This document shows positions 14,301 to 28,419 of a stretch of 64,000 bases of DNA, piece after piece (the stretch's first letter is position 1; each line of letters starts with the position of its first letter). The notes beneath the pieces are model-generated. The model did not search any database and was not told where the DNA came from. It was given only the letters and a program-made list of their open reading frames with translations. Source of the DNA: Strix aluco. Its lineage: Eukaryota > Chordata > Aves > Strigiformes > Strigidae. The position numbers and the translations under genes are program-made. The DNA is taken from positions 8,797,001 through 8,861,000 of the forward strand of contig NC_133943.1 of assembly GCF_031877795.1 (NCBI RefSeq), written 5' to 3'.

Positions 14301-15631
14301 TTGCCACACTGACTTGCTCATCACTAGAAAGCAAGGATCACTTGCTGGTTTCCTCCTGTATTCCTAGAGACAAGTATCTGGGATGTGGTGGGCTTTGGGA
14401 AGAGAAAAGGATTTTTATTTGTATTAAAATGAAGCCTAGGAACCCCAGACAGGAAATCAGGTCCCACGCTTCCTTCCCTTAGAGGGAGGGGAATCCTCCC
14501 TGACTTGAAATGTTTAGTCAAAAATATATAGATGAAGAAAGAAAATGGACAGAAGTCTGGCCCTACTACAGTGGGTCTAAGTGACATTCAGTCTGGGTAT
14601 GTATTCTCTTGTAAAACTCCCTAAATATCCTGGGTACTTCACTCCAGTTGCTGAATGGCAGCTTAGAGGTATGTGAAAGCAGAGAAGAGCTCTCTGCTGT
14701 CTGTTTTTCTATGTGAATTCCCATGGCATGACACCATAAATGGACTTTGTGTCACTTGAAAAGTCAGAGGAGACCAAAACAGTTCCTGATAACATTTTGC
14801 AGGTTGTAAAATGGAAAGGAAAGAGAAGGCACAAAAGAGTTAACTTTGGATTCAGGCAGAATATGACCAGATAATGGACCAGTAGGGTGTTGGTATTAAG
14901 AAAAAAATTAAGGTACCATCATTAAATAAATAGACAGAGAGGAGTCAACCATGCTAACAGATGCCACCAAATACCAAAGAGAGTCAGGAGACAGCTAAAT
15001 AATGTATTGCAATATCAGACACACACTGGTGACCCAATGCTGCAACATGAATTGGAAATGAATCAATACAAAGTAATGAGAGAGAATAATACATGGATTA
15101 GTGAGGACAGAGATGGATTTCTGATCCAGGATTTTCCCCAAAAGACGGCTATGTGCTCTAAGAACTATAAATCTTTAATCAGTTCATCAAGTAGTTCACT
15201 TATTCCTGTGTGCATACACTCAGGGCTGGATGAAAGTACCTTCTGCATCTGAAAATTAGGCATGGCAGTTTCCGGGGTTCAGTAAAAGTGCTTGGCTACT
15301 GGAGTGGATCCAGATCCTGGAGTAAAGGGCTTGGAAGAGGGGAATAGCACAGGGATTAGTAGCTGCCTTGGAAATGACCCAGCCAAAGCTGAGACATCCA
15401 GAGGGATGATCCACCTGCAATCTTCTTAACAGGCAAACGGGGCACAGGATCTATGTGGGTATAAGCTGCTTGCTAAGACATTCACAGAGAGGGAAAAGGA
15501 CTTTGTTCCTGGTCCAAAAGCTTATACATTTGGTTGAATGAGTGTTGAATGGAAAATCCAAAATAATGGTGGGGTAGGGTCCAGAGCCCAGGTCTCCCTT
15601 TCACTGGATCCCGCCCCTTTCTGACAGTATT

Positions 15632-15648
15632 TCTCTCTCTCTCTCTCT
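15632..15648. repeat. (TC)n microsatellite
   Basis: About eight uninterrupted TC units. Confidence 0.9.
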
Positions 15649-18600
15649 GCCACCAGTGGGACCCAAATCTTTTTTTTCTTTTTATCAGTATCCTAGCTCC
15701 AGACAGTGGAGGAAAGTGTCCCTGCTCCAGAGCAGTCACTGGCTCAGTCACTCTTGGGAGAATTGGGTTTAGATTCCCTCGGGAGAAGGGTGGAAATGAA
15801 TTCCTGATTCCCAATACATCAGCACAGGCTGTAACTCAGAGGCTACTTTATAAAGAAGAGATTTTGCCCTCAGCACCTCTCCTTCCTCTGGTCATGTCTT
15901 ACAGAAAGCAGCAGCAATTACATTTTATAGGAAACTCGGTATCAAGGTATAGTATCACCCTGGGAGCGAGTTGCAGGCTGAGCCCCTTGGAGGTGATGGC
16001 CAGCTGCGTGCCTCATTTCTGGATCTCGGAGGGATTTGAAGATGGTGCAGCAGGAGGAAAGTAGATGAGCCTGTTAAGACTGGATTTCATTAACCCACAA
16101 GTAGAAGTGCTGAGAAGTAAAACTTTCTGATGGTTGGGGAAATTTAATGTGGGAAAACAACACTGGGAGATTTTGGTATCTGATGACAGCTTGGGTGAGG
16201 AGGAGACACAGAAAACTTTGGATCTCAGTTTCTAGCTTGCTTTGACCTCAGTTGTGCCTTAGATGAAGGTTTTTTAGAAAAGCTTTCTGAAGTCAGGAGA
16301 TTTATTTCCAAATGGAACAGACTTCACTGAAAATGGCATGGATTTTACCAGGTCAATACAATTTATGAGTAAATAGATGTTTAAATCCAGTTCTACATAA
16401 ATAGCCCCAGCAGAAAAGTAGTGGAGCCTGCTAAAAAAAAGGAATCAATTTTTAATGCATCTCCATCAGAAAATGTAACATCAGCCAAGGAGATCTCAAA
16501 CCCTTCCTACAGAGGGTAGAGAAGGGAACCCACTGCACACACCAGCATACGTATGGGCAGACTCACTGGCTATACTTTTTCTAAAAACGTTCACATCAGC
16601 CTTTCCTGAAGCGAGGTTCACATTCAGTGACAATATTATACACAGTTAAGAGACCACCATTTGGTAAGTGATCTTCCAAATTATGAAGCAGTTGGGCAAA
16701 TCCGTCAAGTGTGAACTCAGCAACCACTGCCTGCGAGGTAGCAGAAGGCACAGGCTCAGGGCACCCACCTGCTCTGCTCTAACCATGTCACAATGCACTG
16801 GACCCAAAATCCAGACTGCTAGAGAGATCAGATGCAAGACCAACTTGGGAAGTTTATACTCATATGTTTACAGAAATAGAGGAAATCTGTTACTCCAGCA
16901 AGCATTCGGTCAAAGGCCCGTGGGGCTTTCGCAGTGAGCGCCTTGCACTCGCTCTGCTCTGCAGCAGGAGATGTTCCATCATTACCAAGCGGCTTTATGA
17001 CCATCTAAAAACCCTCAGATCTCTATCCCTTGAACTTGCACCTCTTTCAGGAAAGAAACAGGGAAGAAACTAGCTTGAAAGCTGGGCTTTACTACCTTGA
17101 GCCAAGATTCACGTGATACTCACCTTTTAACAGCCTTTCCTTCGCTGGTTTTCAGTTAACTGCTCTACACTGAAGATTGCAGTCTGTCAACTAATGCAAA
17201 GAGTAAATCCTCTCCTAGACCTTTTAAAACTATTCTCTCAGACTCTCTGACTGCAAAGGACTTTGAACAAACTGTTTCCAGAGAAGAAAAGGAAAATCAA
17301 GTGAATTGGTTGTTTCAGTCAGCAGTATTTCTCAGGCTACCAGCGCTGCTGCTCCACTCTGGGGGGAAGGAGCTGTCACATTACAGTGGACTACTTCCAG
17401 ACAGAGTCATCAGTTTTGACTTCACATTTCTTTGTCGTAGATAGAAATTTCTCCAGACTAAAAGTAGGAGGTAGGTAGGTGTCTTTCTATCATACACAAT
17501 CTGAGAGAGGTGAGACTTTACAAGAAGGTACTACAGAATTTTTCCAATTTGTTTCAGGGCAAAAAGATTCTGAAAGAGTGAAGGGGAATTGAAATGCTTT
17601 TGTAAAACCTGATGCTCCTCATTTTTCAAATGATGACCAAATGGCGGTGAGCTTTGAAAAGGATGCCTGCTTTCCCAGGAAATTTTTTGAAAACTAGACA
17701 TTGCTGTACTTCAGTAATTGAGACCTCCAAACAGTTGGTGAGAAATAGAGGGTTTAAAGAGAATCCACAACGCTGGGGAGACGAAATGAGCTAAAGCAAA
17801 TTAGAAACCTTTTTAAGATTGTAAAATTGGAGAAACTGAGTGCACTGAGGTCAGTTGAATTACGTGAGCAATTTGCAAAAGGGACCTGAAAGATTGTAGC
17901 TGAATATTGGGAAAAGTTTTTTAGTTTGGGGGTTTGGTTTTTTTAACTTCAAAAACTATATAGGTTTTTAATATTTTTATATATATATATATATAAAACT
18001 TCTACATGACCTTCCAGGTGTGACATTCCAGATTCATTTTTTGTTCTCTCAGACCAGGGCAATTTAAAAAAAAAAAAATGGCTGAGGAAGCAAAACAAAG
18101 CACACCGAGAATCACTGTTGCCTCTGTAAAAAAACATCGTATAGAATAAACTTCCAAGCCCAAACCAAAAAAGTCAGGTTCCCCACGGATCATAAGATCC
18201 TACACCTCAGCTTTCTAAGCTGAATATCCCTTTAAGAACTCAAACTAATAGCACTGTCCTCTTGAATTTTGCAGTAGAATCATACACAGAGCTCCAGAGG
18301 TTAGAAATACTGTCGCAGCGGCAAAATGCCATGAAATAAGATCACACTGCCAGACACGGCTTATAAACAAGAAAATCTGAATCCTCAGCAAAGCCTGGGA
18401 TTTTTCAAAGCACCCATGGACACATGTGGAAGCCTACACACATTTGATGCTCTACTCCTAGAAACTTTTTTGCTAGAAAGGAAAATGCTGCAGCCACAGC
18501 ACTATTCCCTGCATCCACGGACACAACTCTGAAGACTGCTCAAAGGAAAATTGCAGTGTTAAAATGAGGTATTTCTTCCATTTCTATTATTGTTTTCTTC

Positions 18601-18875
18601 TAGATAAGGAAAGTCCTACAAAGTCACTTTGGAAGTAGCTTTTCAGGTACCTCCAAGACTTCCTGGAGTTCAACTGGTCATTTCCTCACCAAGAGATGCT
18701 GCTCACACCATTGCGTTGGGGCAAGGCAGCCTGAGCACCCCTCCCATTGCAAATCAGCATTTGTTATTCATTTCCCAGTTAAAGGAGACTTTAAAACTTG
18801 CTCTGAAAAAGAGGAACCAGAAAAGGGAGGAGGAACTCATTGTCCCAGCAGGAGCAGCTGCCAAGGAGCAGGCAC

Positions 18876-19015
18876 AGATATAGATATGTGTATATATACA
18901 CACCTATATACTCATATATATGTCCCCTCCTGAGGGGGGGGGGGGGGGGGGGGGGGGAATTGCAATAAAACAGGGAGATATATATATGGTTTACTGCAAT
19001 TTGTCCCCTCCTCAG
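18876..19015. repeat. (TA)n and G24 tract with duplicated flank
   Basis: TA-rich runs at about 18,880-18,920 and 18,977-18,988 surround a run of 24 G (18,934-18,957). TGTCCCCTCCTGAG (18,921-18,934) recurs as TGTCCCCTCCTCAG (19,002-19,015), so the G tract sits between the two copies of a short direct repeat. Confidence 0.85.
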
Positions 19016-19019
19016 AACA

Positions 19020-22000
19020 TTTCCCTTTCCAACAGGAGGGTCAGGAGCCATCCCACCTCCCTCACTCCTCTGGCACCATGTCTCTAACCTGCCAAAAACT
19101 GTTCACTGCATTTTACATAACTTCATTGGTCTGACTTTCCAACTGGTTAACAGCCCTTATCCACAAATAAAAGCCTCCAGCAGCAGACAAGCAAACTGAT
19201 TGAGAAAGCCATAAAAACTGAAAGGAGAAAGGTGTCTGTAGTTAAAACAAGCCCCAGCTCCTGCTCCACAGCAAACTCCCACAGTAAATATAGAGAACTA
19301 GCAGGTTTATTACCCTCTCTTTGATTGTATGTCATTATTACAGCATTGTTTTCCCACATACCAATTCCTTCTTAGCTCCCACTTGCAAGAAAAAACAGAG
19401 ATTTGGGTTCTTTGTAAAAATTACTAGACACAGCTGCCCCCATGCACTAAACTTGTGAAGTGGCTGAATATCACTCTTGAAATTCCAAATTCAGGGCCCA
19501 TCCAGCTGGGGCTGGAAGTCAACTAAATTGTGGATTACAGTAGAGTTGCACGGGGGGAAAGTGTTGGCAGTGGTCTAGTAGCACTGTGGAAAAATAAGAC
19601 AAGTTGAAGGACAATTCTTTATAAAGAAACTCCAAAACTAGCAACCATTTTTGATGAAAACAAACAAACAACAAAAAAACAGTTTCCTTAGACGTTTTCA
19701 AAAGAAAAAAAGTGAAATTTGGCACAGAATGCCTCAAGACTATATTTGTCTGTGCTCTATTTTGAAGGCAAGTAGGAAGCACTACCCAAACCAAAGCACA
19801 AAATCGTTGCTCAAACACAACAGTTCATTCACGTGGGAGAAAACCTTCCCTTGGGGGTTGATTTGGAGGTGCATGGGCTGGAGTGGCTGCAACATACAGG
19901 ATGAGGGTGGGAAGCCATGTGCCCAGCGCTGTGCACAGGTTGCATGGATCAGCACAGGAGGTGCAGTGATGGACCAGTACCCAGTTAGAGAAGCCAGAGT
20001 GGGGGTAGAAAAAAAAGGCATTTTGGCTGGGAAAAATAGAAACTTGGTTACTTGCTTTTACTGGTGGGAGACAGTTCGCAAGCAAACCCTTGAAAGCAAG
20101 TGTTGACTTTTGGTTGGCTCTCCCAACCGCAGGGGGATCAACATCCATGCAGAGGCTTGCATTGGAGCTGCAAGGTGCCCAGCACTGCTCCCCAGTCCGC
20201 AGAGCCATCCCACAGCACTCCCTCAGCTGTCAGGATAGACACAGGCTGATCATTGATAAGGACAACTCAGTATAGCAAACCTTGTTGTTCACAAGGCTTG
20301 AGGGGGACAAGCGGGTAACCCTTTCAACCCCAGCATAACACAAAGGGCTGGTAGGAAGGTCTGCCAGGGCAGTGCAGGGCACCCTCATGTCCCCAGAGTT
20401 GGTGTCCAGTTTCAATGCCAGCTGCATGCCTGGCCAATTCCCAGGACAGGGCAAGCTGGGGTCTTCTTAAAAGAGGACTCCTTGCTGACACCATTTTGGA
20501 AGGGAAGGACAGGCCTAAGTCTAACGTGACCTTCACTGCAAGTCAGTGCAGGCTGTCAGGATGCAAAAGAAGAAACACACACACAGAGCAGCAGCAAGTC
20601 CACAGGCTCTAAGCTCTCTTGCCAACATAGAAATGTTTTGTTTTACCTCTAGTTATGATGTCTGCATTTAGTATTCATTGCCGTGTCACTGATCCTCATG
20701 AATTCCTCCCATGTGCATGTGCCTCTCTCATCCATTTCTATCAGCGCCCCAGTGTAATTTATTATTAGTTAAGAATTAATAGACACTTGGAAGTATAATG
20801 TTACATTTTTCTCTTATCTTTTGGTGCTCAGAAGCATTTCATGCAGCAGATCAAGCATTAAATCTGTCATGTAAACACATTATTTTGTCATGTAATGCAT
20901 TATGATCGCACACTACCAGGAAAATGAAAAGCACTTAATGGTTTGTGTTTGATGTGTACTGTCAACAAAACTCAGGAAGAATTTATAAGGTGCTGTAGTT
21001 TAATGAGTACCTGTTTAATAGGGTTTGCTGTATCATTCAAAATTGTGGCTTTACAGAAGACATGCGATACAATGAATTTCGATGTGAATTATAAAGCCCA
21101 ATCTAGATCTCAGGCTTCTACACAGCAGAGATAATAAGATCCAGGGAGCTGTTTATAAGCAATAAATCATGACCTTTTCTCGTTTTCTCTTGGAATATTT
21201 GTCTCTCCTTCATCAGGTTTTATGAAGCTGCAGGCATCATGTCTGAAAGTGCCATCCAGTATCTTTGTATTATAAAATTAATTTCTTTTGTAGAGTAACT
21301 CAGCTACAGACAGGAAATGAATGAACTAGAGAAGAGGGAAGAAGCAGCTGATAAATATGAACACTACCAAACAGCCACTGGCAAGCCTGACAAAGTTTAA
21401 AGGAAAACAAAAAACAAACAGTTAGATAAGGGCTTGGGAAAGCTTCAGCGAATGGATATTGAGTGGGAAATTTCACCTTAGTAGACTCTTACAAAAGCCC
21501 CCCCACATCTGGCCAGAGGTATCATCACAACAGCACAAAAAGGGAAAAAATCTGAGCACAGCTGGAATTTCTTCTTCCTTTCGTGCCCGGGATGCTGCTG
21601 GGAGCACCTCCTGCACAGTTTAGCAAACCCAACAGGACGTGATCTGATAAGAAACCCTAGAGAGAAGCCTGAAGACAAATCCCAGCCCCGTCAATAACCC
21701 ACAGAAGAACTTGCCAAGCAGTGTTTATGCTGCAGAAAGGGAGACCCTGTAACTTCCCAGCATCTTGCCTCCAGTATTAAAACTTTTTAAACTGTTCTGG
21801 TGACAGTGCTGTCACAGGACCTCCCTGGGTTTTGTAATCCATACATCCACATTAGGTATCTCTCAATAAGCTTAATAAACCAGCTCCATTTCTCTTCAGC
21901 ACTGAAGGGGTTCATTCCCTGTGAAGCCTGTCTGAAGGAGGCAACCACAGTAGATCAGGCTCCCGGAGAAAGCAGAGGCACTTAGTCATGATTTATACAT

Positions 22001-23393
22001 ATCCCCAGCTCACTCAGCTGTGGCCTTTGTGTTCATCCTTCCTGCATGGTTTACTAGTACCATAACTACAACTTAAGCATGAGTATGGTGAACACATTCC
22101 CCAGCTTTGTAAACTAAGCAACCTAGAGAGAGAAGGGATCAGGTTGGTCGGAAACAGCACTGAAATTCATGGTCAATGGCCTCTCATTACAGTTTTATGA
22201 CTGATTCATTTAATGGCCTTCTGCAAGTTCCAAGTCCTTTGCAGGCTCCAGTTCTCTACCACCTCCTCTGTGCTGTGATATGGCCACCATGGAGCCTGTA
22301 GAGATGCTCAGATCAATGATGTTGATGGTGTCCAGAGCATGACCATTAACACTGAAGCCCCGATGTGGAACTAGCTTGTCAGAAGTGCTGGTAGACTGAG
22401 AAAACTGGCATAACTCAGCAGATTGATGACATCTTTGCCCACAGCTGATAAGCTAGCTTTCTACAGAGACAATGTGATGCACTTTACTAGAGCTTTTTAC
22501 CTGGTAGCCTACTACATACTTTTAACCATTAATGATGCAACTGGGATAAAATAACCTTTTAAAAGATAGAATGACATAGACATCATGTCCTAGAGAGGAA
22601 GATGGAGACCTGATTCTACCTCAAGGACAATCCACCATTATTAACTTCAGAGACAGTTGTGCTCCCCAGCACTGGTCCAGCTAGAACAGAGCCTGCACAT
22701 CTGACAAGGCAATGATGGTTTAGACACACAGCATTATTTAACATAACTGTACTGTCAAAGCCACACAGCAGACACAAAGTCTCATACTGTGAGTCCCTAT
22801 GATATGTGTCCAGGATCTTGCACATAGTCAGCAATGCCCAACTGAGTTCTGAAGTCGTCCCACAAAAAAATCATCCCCCATCTTCCCATGGGTGGGCTGG
22901 GTCATCTTCTGGACCAGTCCCATTCTCCCTCCCTCGACTACGGAGGGAGCCAAAGGTAACCACATACCAAGTGGATCCAAGTTAGAGCTCCCCTTGACCT
23001 CATGTTCACAGGATAGCGTCTTAAAAACCTTTCTTCAGAGGGCTTTGGTTAGAATTCATCCAGACGATGCAATTAAATGCTCTAAGTTATTAATATTAAC
23101 AAGATTTACTGCTCCCCATTTACAAATGATTTGCATTTTTATGCATTCTTTTAGCATGGATCATCATGAATTTCTTTGGTATTCATGAGGTTGCAATTTG
23201 TGTATTTCCATAATTACCTCATCATATTCTCCATTAGATAACGGACCAAGGGCATGAAACACTAAGCAGAATTCAAAAGCAGCATTGACTCATTGCTCCA
23301 TTGAAAGATTTATTTCCCCTTGTCCTTGAAGCAGAGCTCACAGGGAAGCCCTGGGAAAGCTCTGCTCTGGCATGGGCTGAGGCTTGCTGGGTG

Positions 23394-23431
<38 letters not shown>

Positions 23432-26400
23432 GTGCTTGATCATTACAGTCTTCAGGAGTTTCCCTACTCCCCATACTAAGGTCCATTAATAAATTCTCTG
23501 CACAGCTCCCTTGGGCTTAGGAGAATTATACCATGTGCATTACAAGCTAAGAAATCACAATCATTTCAGTTCCACAGTTTTTAAAGCAGGACACAACTGA
23601 GAGCTGAAGATCTCACACAAACACCTTATACCAGGCCCAAAAACAGCTCAGACACACAGTCCCCAACACCAGGATGCTGCCACTGCATCCCCTAAGGGAA
23701 AGTTTGCATCCAAAACTAACCCAACCCAAACTTCATGGATAATTCACTAGTGCACTGGTGGAAGAGGGAGGAAGAAGGAGAGATGAATTTCATGTACATA
23801 AAATCCTTTTTGTGTACTTAGGAATAGATATGAACAGATTTAAAATTAACGAGCTTAGTTCACTGCTGGGCAAGTGATCTAAAACGTCCAATAAATAATT
23901 CATCCCAGCAACATACATCACTGTGCAGCCTGGTCTGTGACGCAGACCATGTCAGGGGGGTCTGACTTTGTGAAAGAGAGACAACTTAATTCAGTGCAAA
24001 GTGAATAATCCAAAATCCCATAAAAGATTCATCACTGGATTAAAAGCTATAGATTTCTCCATAGAAATTCTCTGCCCTGCATTAAGTATGCAGATGATTG
24101 TGTGGTGTGTATTAACTACCGGATGGCTTAGTTAAGCATGACACCAGCTCTGGTGCTTGAGAGCAACTTTGAAGCCATGAATCTTCATTAGATGAACATC
24201 TAAGCATGAAAAGGGGTTACCTTCAAGGATTCAAGGTTCACTAACATCAGTAGAATTACAGAGCATACAGCAGTACATGAGCAAGGAGAGACAAGCCTTA
24301 GTATTTTTTGGTTTAGAAAATATAACTATACACAGGACTTACTCCCTGGTTTGGATTACCTACCCTACTCCTCTTTTCCTAGGTATTAAAAAAACCCAAA
24401 AACTCATCCACAACCCTTTCTTTTTTTTCTAGATATATTTAGAAAGAAAAATCTGCATTTTTGAAACAGCAGTAGAACATGCAGCTTGTTTCCTTATTAG
24501 GAAAAAAAAAAAAGCATCATTTTGGGAAGTGAAGGATTTCCCTTCCCCTTGGAGAATGCTCAGTGCTTGAAAGACTGAAGAAAGTCAGTGAACTTATACC
24601 AGAGATCATTTCCCAACACCCTCCTCCCCAATCCTTCCAACGCTTTTTGCACACTCCAGTTTGCATCCATGTTCACGGTGTCCTTGTGGTCGCCTATCTC
24701 AGCTTTAAATGACTGGAAGCTCTTAAACTGAGCTTACCATGGGGTAAGGAGATGAGCCTTCCTACCAAAGGGTTCTCTGTAGGAAGCCCCACTCTAATCT
24801 CAGTGTTTCTCTTAGTTCTGAGCACTCCCCAGATTGATCATTTAGAGGGCACCTTGTCAAGACCACCACTCTTTCTCATAAATTTGATAGCAGAAGGGAG
24901 TGGATGCTGAGATGAGCTGCAGGATGGTTAGAAGTTGATGTTTCTTTTGCCAGGTCACTGCTGTAACAGTGTGATTGCAGGAGGTGCTGAGTCTTGGGTT
25001 TTATATATTAGATTAGCAATAGAAACCAAAGCCACGCTGCTCCCAGCTGGGGTTAATCATCAGTGGGAAAAGGAAACCAAGAAGTGCATGGTTACAATAG
25101 CCTCAGGAGCCAAGAAAACCAGGCTGTTACTGAGACTTGCAGGAAGTTGTGCTGCTGGAGGACACGTAAACCAGAGCCCAGGCCAGGCATGCCTTGGAGC
25201 CAGCCATGAGCTGAGCTCCCGGCCGGGATCTCCATCACGACTGGAGGAGGCTGCATTTTTTCTGCATGGTGGCAGCAGATCTGCATCACCTTTACAGCTG
25301 CTTCTAATCGCTCCAGCTGTCTCCCTGCTCTGTAGCTCAATTTTGCCATCTGCTGTCGTGTCTGCGGCAACACATCCCATTTCCTCTTTCCACCAGGCTA
25401 AAATTTTCCACTTTTTCATGCATTCATCTCACACTGTGCGGTTATCTCTGTTCTTTCCCCAAGTCCCGTGATGCTATTTATTCTTATTTCTAATTTCCTA
25501 TGTACTCAGCCACATTCTTCCCTTCTGCTTGCTCTTTCTTAAGCTCCAATTAGATTCCACCTTTGGAACTCGGAGATTTATTTATATTAACCTTAAAAAG
25601 TGCCTAGAAAAGCACATTACAGCTAAGAAACAAACCTGCAAACATAATGAAATGTGTTTCTGAGATGGAAAGGGACCATCAGAGCAGTCAGCTCCAATAA
25701 AGTCTATTAAGAGAGGTCTCTTATTAATCTCAAAATGATATTTAATTCATTCCTCTGGTTTCTCTTTAAAGGATTTGTATTCCTAACTCAACGCTTGCCT
25801 TTTATTTCAGTATTTCCTCCTGTTTTCTCATTAGCCAATCCCATGTCCCAAAATACTCAGATCTCCCTTTTTAATTGCTTTTCTGTACCTCCTCCGTACT
25901 AATCGGGTAGTTCAGTCATTATCTCTCCACGTCAGACCTCCTTTACCCAATTTAATCGGCCATTTTCATACAGACAATTGTCCACAAAGTACTGGAGTCC
26001 AGTGAAAATTATTGCTTGCACCAAAAGCTAAATCCTTCATTAATTAACCAAACCTGCTCCATGGAGCAAAGCCAGACTCCCCAGATATAACACTATTTAG
26101 GCTTGACATGGACTCTGAACAAATTAAAACCTGCTTCACTCTAGCCACAGGCTCCCAGTGCAAGCCCATAAATGCTGCAGTAACTTCAGCAGCTCAGAGC
26201 ACTGGGGAGAGGCATTAAACCTGGGTGATTTCAGGTCCTAGCACTGGGCAGTTTGAGAGGCAGCAGGAGGCAAAGTCTGGGGGGACTGGTGTTTTTTGGG
26301 AAATGCATGGCCGTTTTAAAGGAAATGGCTTTGCTTGTTGGCAGCTCTCTGGGAGAGACAGAAGGCCAGCGAGGGCAGGGTGAAGGTACATGTGGGCAGA

Positions 26401-28280
26401 CTTTGTAGGGAGACCTGCTTCAGTGAGGTCAACAGGCAGCAACAAGTTGTAGCAAAGCAACTCTCAAGGAAACCTGCACCCCACAACGCAACAGCACAAG
26501 CCTCGCACAACTACCAGGGGTCAGGCTACCTTTTGTCAAAGTTTTCCCAGTCTGAAACATTGGCCTCTGTAGGGCTTTGCAGCTAAAACTCTGTATTGTT
26601 TTAAACTGCTTACTGGAGGGTTTTCTTGGCTACAGTGCTTTATGTTTACTCAAGTGCACTTTTTTTTTTGGCCTTCCGAGGTAAAAGTCTTAAAAATAAA
26701 GACTAACTTTTCCAAATCCAACGAAATACTCTCTGACAGTCTTTTCCTCTTCCTTCTAAAAACCTGCTGCTTTCATCCAGTTTTTCTTCACTAGACCCAG
26801 AAACTGCATTCTGGGGCTTCTGTTGCTCTTGAAAAACAGCATTTCTCTTTCCTTCAGATACATCTCATTCAGATACATTTTAAAAGGCTCCCTTGAACCT
26901 TTCACTGGACATACTCACAGCCAGGGTCAGTTCCTCAGAAATTACTTCAATGCATTTTCATTTAAATATAACCCTCCCAGGTTCCTTGTTTCCAATTGCT
27001 ACTCTAAACCCAAACCTCAGCCTCAGTAATTGGGGTGGATAAAAAGATAAATAAAAATGCTCAGCAACATAAGTCACACTTTCAGCTTCCCTACAGCATT
27101 TCTGGGCTGTATTTCCACATGGTTGATCAGATCAAACTCACTTTGTTGGCTCCTATTTCTTCTGCCCTTATGCAGCTCCCCAAAGAAGGGCCTTCAAGTC
27201 CAGCCAGCACCACAGCAAATCTGCTAAAAAACCTTCACCAGCAAGAGCCAGCCCTGCTCTAAAGAAGTCATTAGTGCAAAGCTAATTAATAAGAGCAAGA
27301 GGATTAGCTGAGCCTTGTCAATTGGAAGTTGCAATGAAGATATTGCTGGTTTAATTAGCAGGTTTACGAGGAGGGGCGGGGGGCAGGGCAAGGAGGGGGA
27401 AAAAAATAAAGTGTTGTGGGGGTTTTTTTTACTGTTGTGCATTTGGTTTTTTTAAAGGAGTACATCAGAACTGTTTGGGGCTTTTCCCCCCATTTATTCA
27501 TTACAGATCTGTGGTGGATTCATGCCTAAAAGCAGGTCAGGCACCAGATCCCCGGGCTCAGCATGTGCTGTGTGCTGGAGTGGCAGCAACCACATTAACC
27601 AGCATGGGACAGACAGGTCTCAGCTGAGCAAACCCCAGATGGCCACATCCTCCATTTGGGGACTCTTCTGCCTCCCACAGTGCTGCTAGACCAGGGTGCA
27701 CAACAGGCTGCTGAACCCGGGCCAGGCTGAGAGGGACCCCAAAGAGGAACCTTCCCTGCCTCCCCCTAACTCATGGCCTGTGAGAAGATGCTGTAGAGTC
27801 AAAAAGTCTCACCACAGCCCTGAGCATGACTAGTAGGGAAGTCCAGAGCTGCCACACAATGTTTTCTTCTGATCAAATGCTATTCCCACAATGTACTTTT
27901 ACTACAAATTGTCATTGCCCATAGCAGGCACTGGTGAACTACAGGCAATAGAGATAACAACATCATGGATTTGAACCTTCTCCCACACCATTCCCATAGT
28001 CACTGCATCAGAGTTGGTGAGGACCCCAATGAGATACATGAAAGCTCTTCGGTGTATCCCATAGATGATTCCCCCCAGCCTCCATGGCCAGTCCCACTTC
28101 ACTAATGCCCCCAGACTGGTTGCCAACCTAGTAAGCTTGATTGTCTGGTTTTTAAGGCATCGTAGAATGAGACACTGTCCAACAGGATCCTTAACTGCAA
28201 AACATCTGAATGTTCAGAAATGGATTAACCAATTGCAAATTAAGACCATGATTTTATCTGCTTCAGCTATTATTACCTGA
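19020..28280. other. Intergenic block, possible conserved non-coding DNA
   Basis: No supported gene. An A29 tract lies at 23,400-23,428. Stretches near 20,640-20,960, 23,050-23,230 and 25,480-26,060 are rich in homeodomain and POU-like words (including a perfect octamer ATTTGCAT near 23,130) and have the complex texture typical of enhancers, but this is judgement, not alignment. A 178-codon frame at 24,935-25,471 shows no known domain. Confidence 0.4.
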
Positions 28281-28287
28281 ATTATTT

Positions 28288-28412
28288 GGGGGGGGGGGGG
28301 GGGGGGGGAACAAACAAAAAAACCCAAAACCCACAAAAACCCCCAAGAAGCTAACCAACTAAAAAAAGAAAAAAACAAAAAAACAAAAAAAAACCCAAAC
28401 CCAGCACCCCCC
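28288..28412. repeat. G21 tract with A/C-rich flank
   Basis: A run of 21 G (28,288-28,308) is followed by about 100 bp made only of A-runs and CCC or CCCC groups (28,309-28,412). The minus strand of the flank is therefore a series of GGG/TTT groups. Both strands could form G-quadruplexes on opposite sides of the junction. Confidence 0.85.
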
Positions 28413-28419
28413 AAACCTA

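Larger units (their letters stand above)
2830..18870. other. Intergenic block without recognised genes
   Basis: No exon with a recognisable protein domain was found. The longest open frame (9,230-9,772, minus, 180 codons) has no family resemblance and no coding-like composition. Contents include T-tracts at 3,485-3,500 and 3,523-3,540, a palindrome at 5,323-5,346, a T-tract near 12,478-12,492, a (TC)n run at 15,632-15,648 and a (TA)n run near 17,978-17,996. By synteny this would lie between SGCD and TIMD4. Confidence 0.5.

Noticed and set aside
19651-20106. 151-codon open frame on the plus strand
   Set aside because: Starts in an A-rich tract, has no domain and no conserved pattern.
22290-22850. 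Stretch with gene-like text after GCCACCATGGAGCCT
   Set aside because: The good start context is followed by a stop after a few dozen residues, and no family was recognised in any frame.
24935-25471. 178-codon open frame on the plus strand
   Set aside because: Low-complexity Ser/Ala/Leu content and no known motif; a second frame on the opposite strand is almost as long.
27902-28126. 74-codon minus-strand frame that looked like part of an enzyme (GVLTNSDAVTMGMVWEK)
   Set aside because: I could not match it to any family, and the frame is not supported by splice sites; not enough to call a pseudogene.
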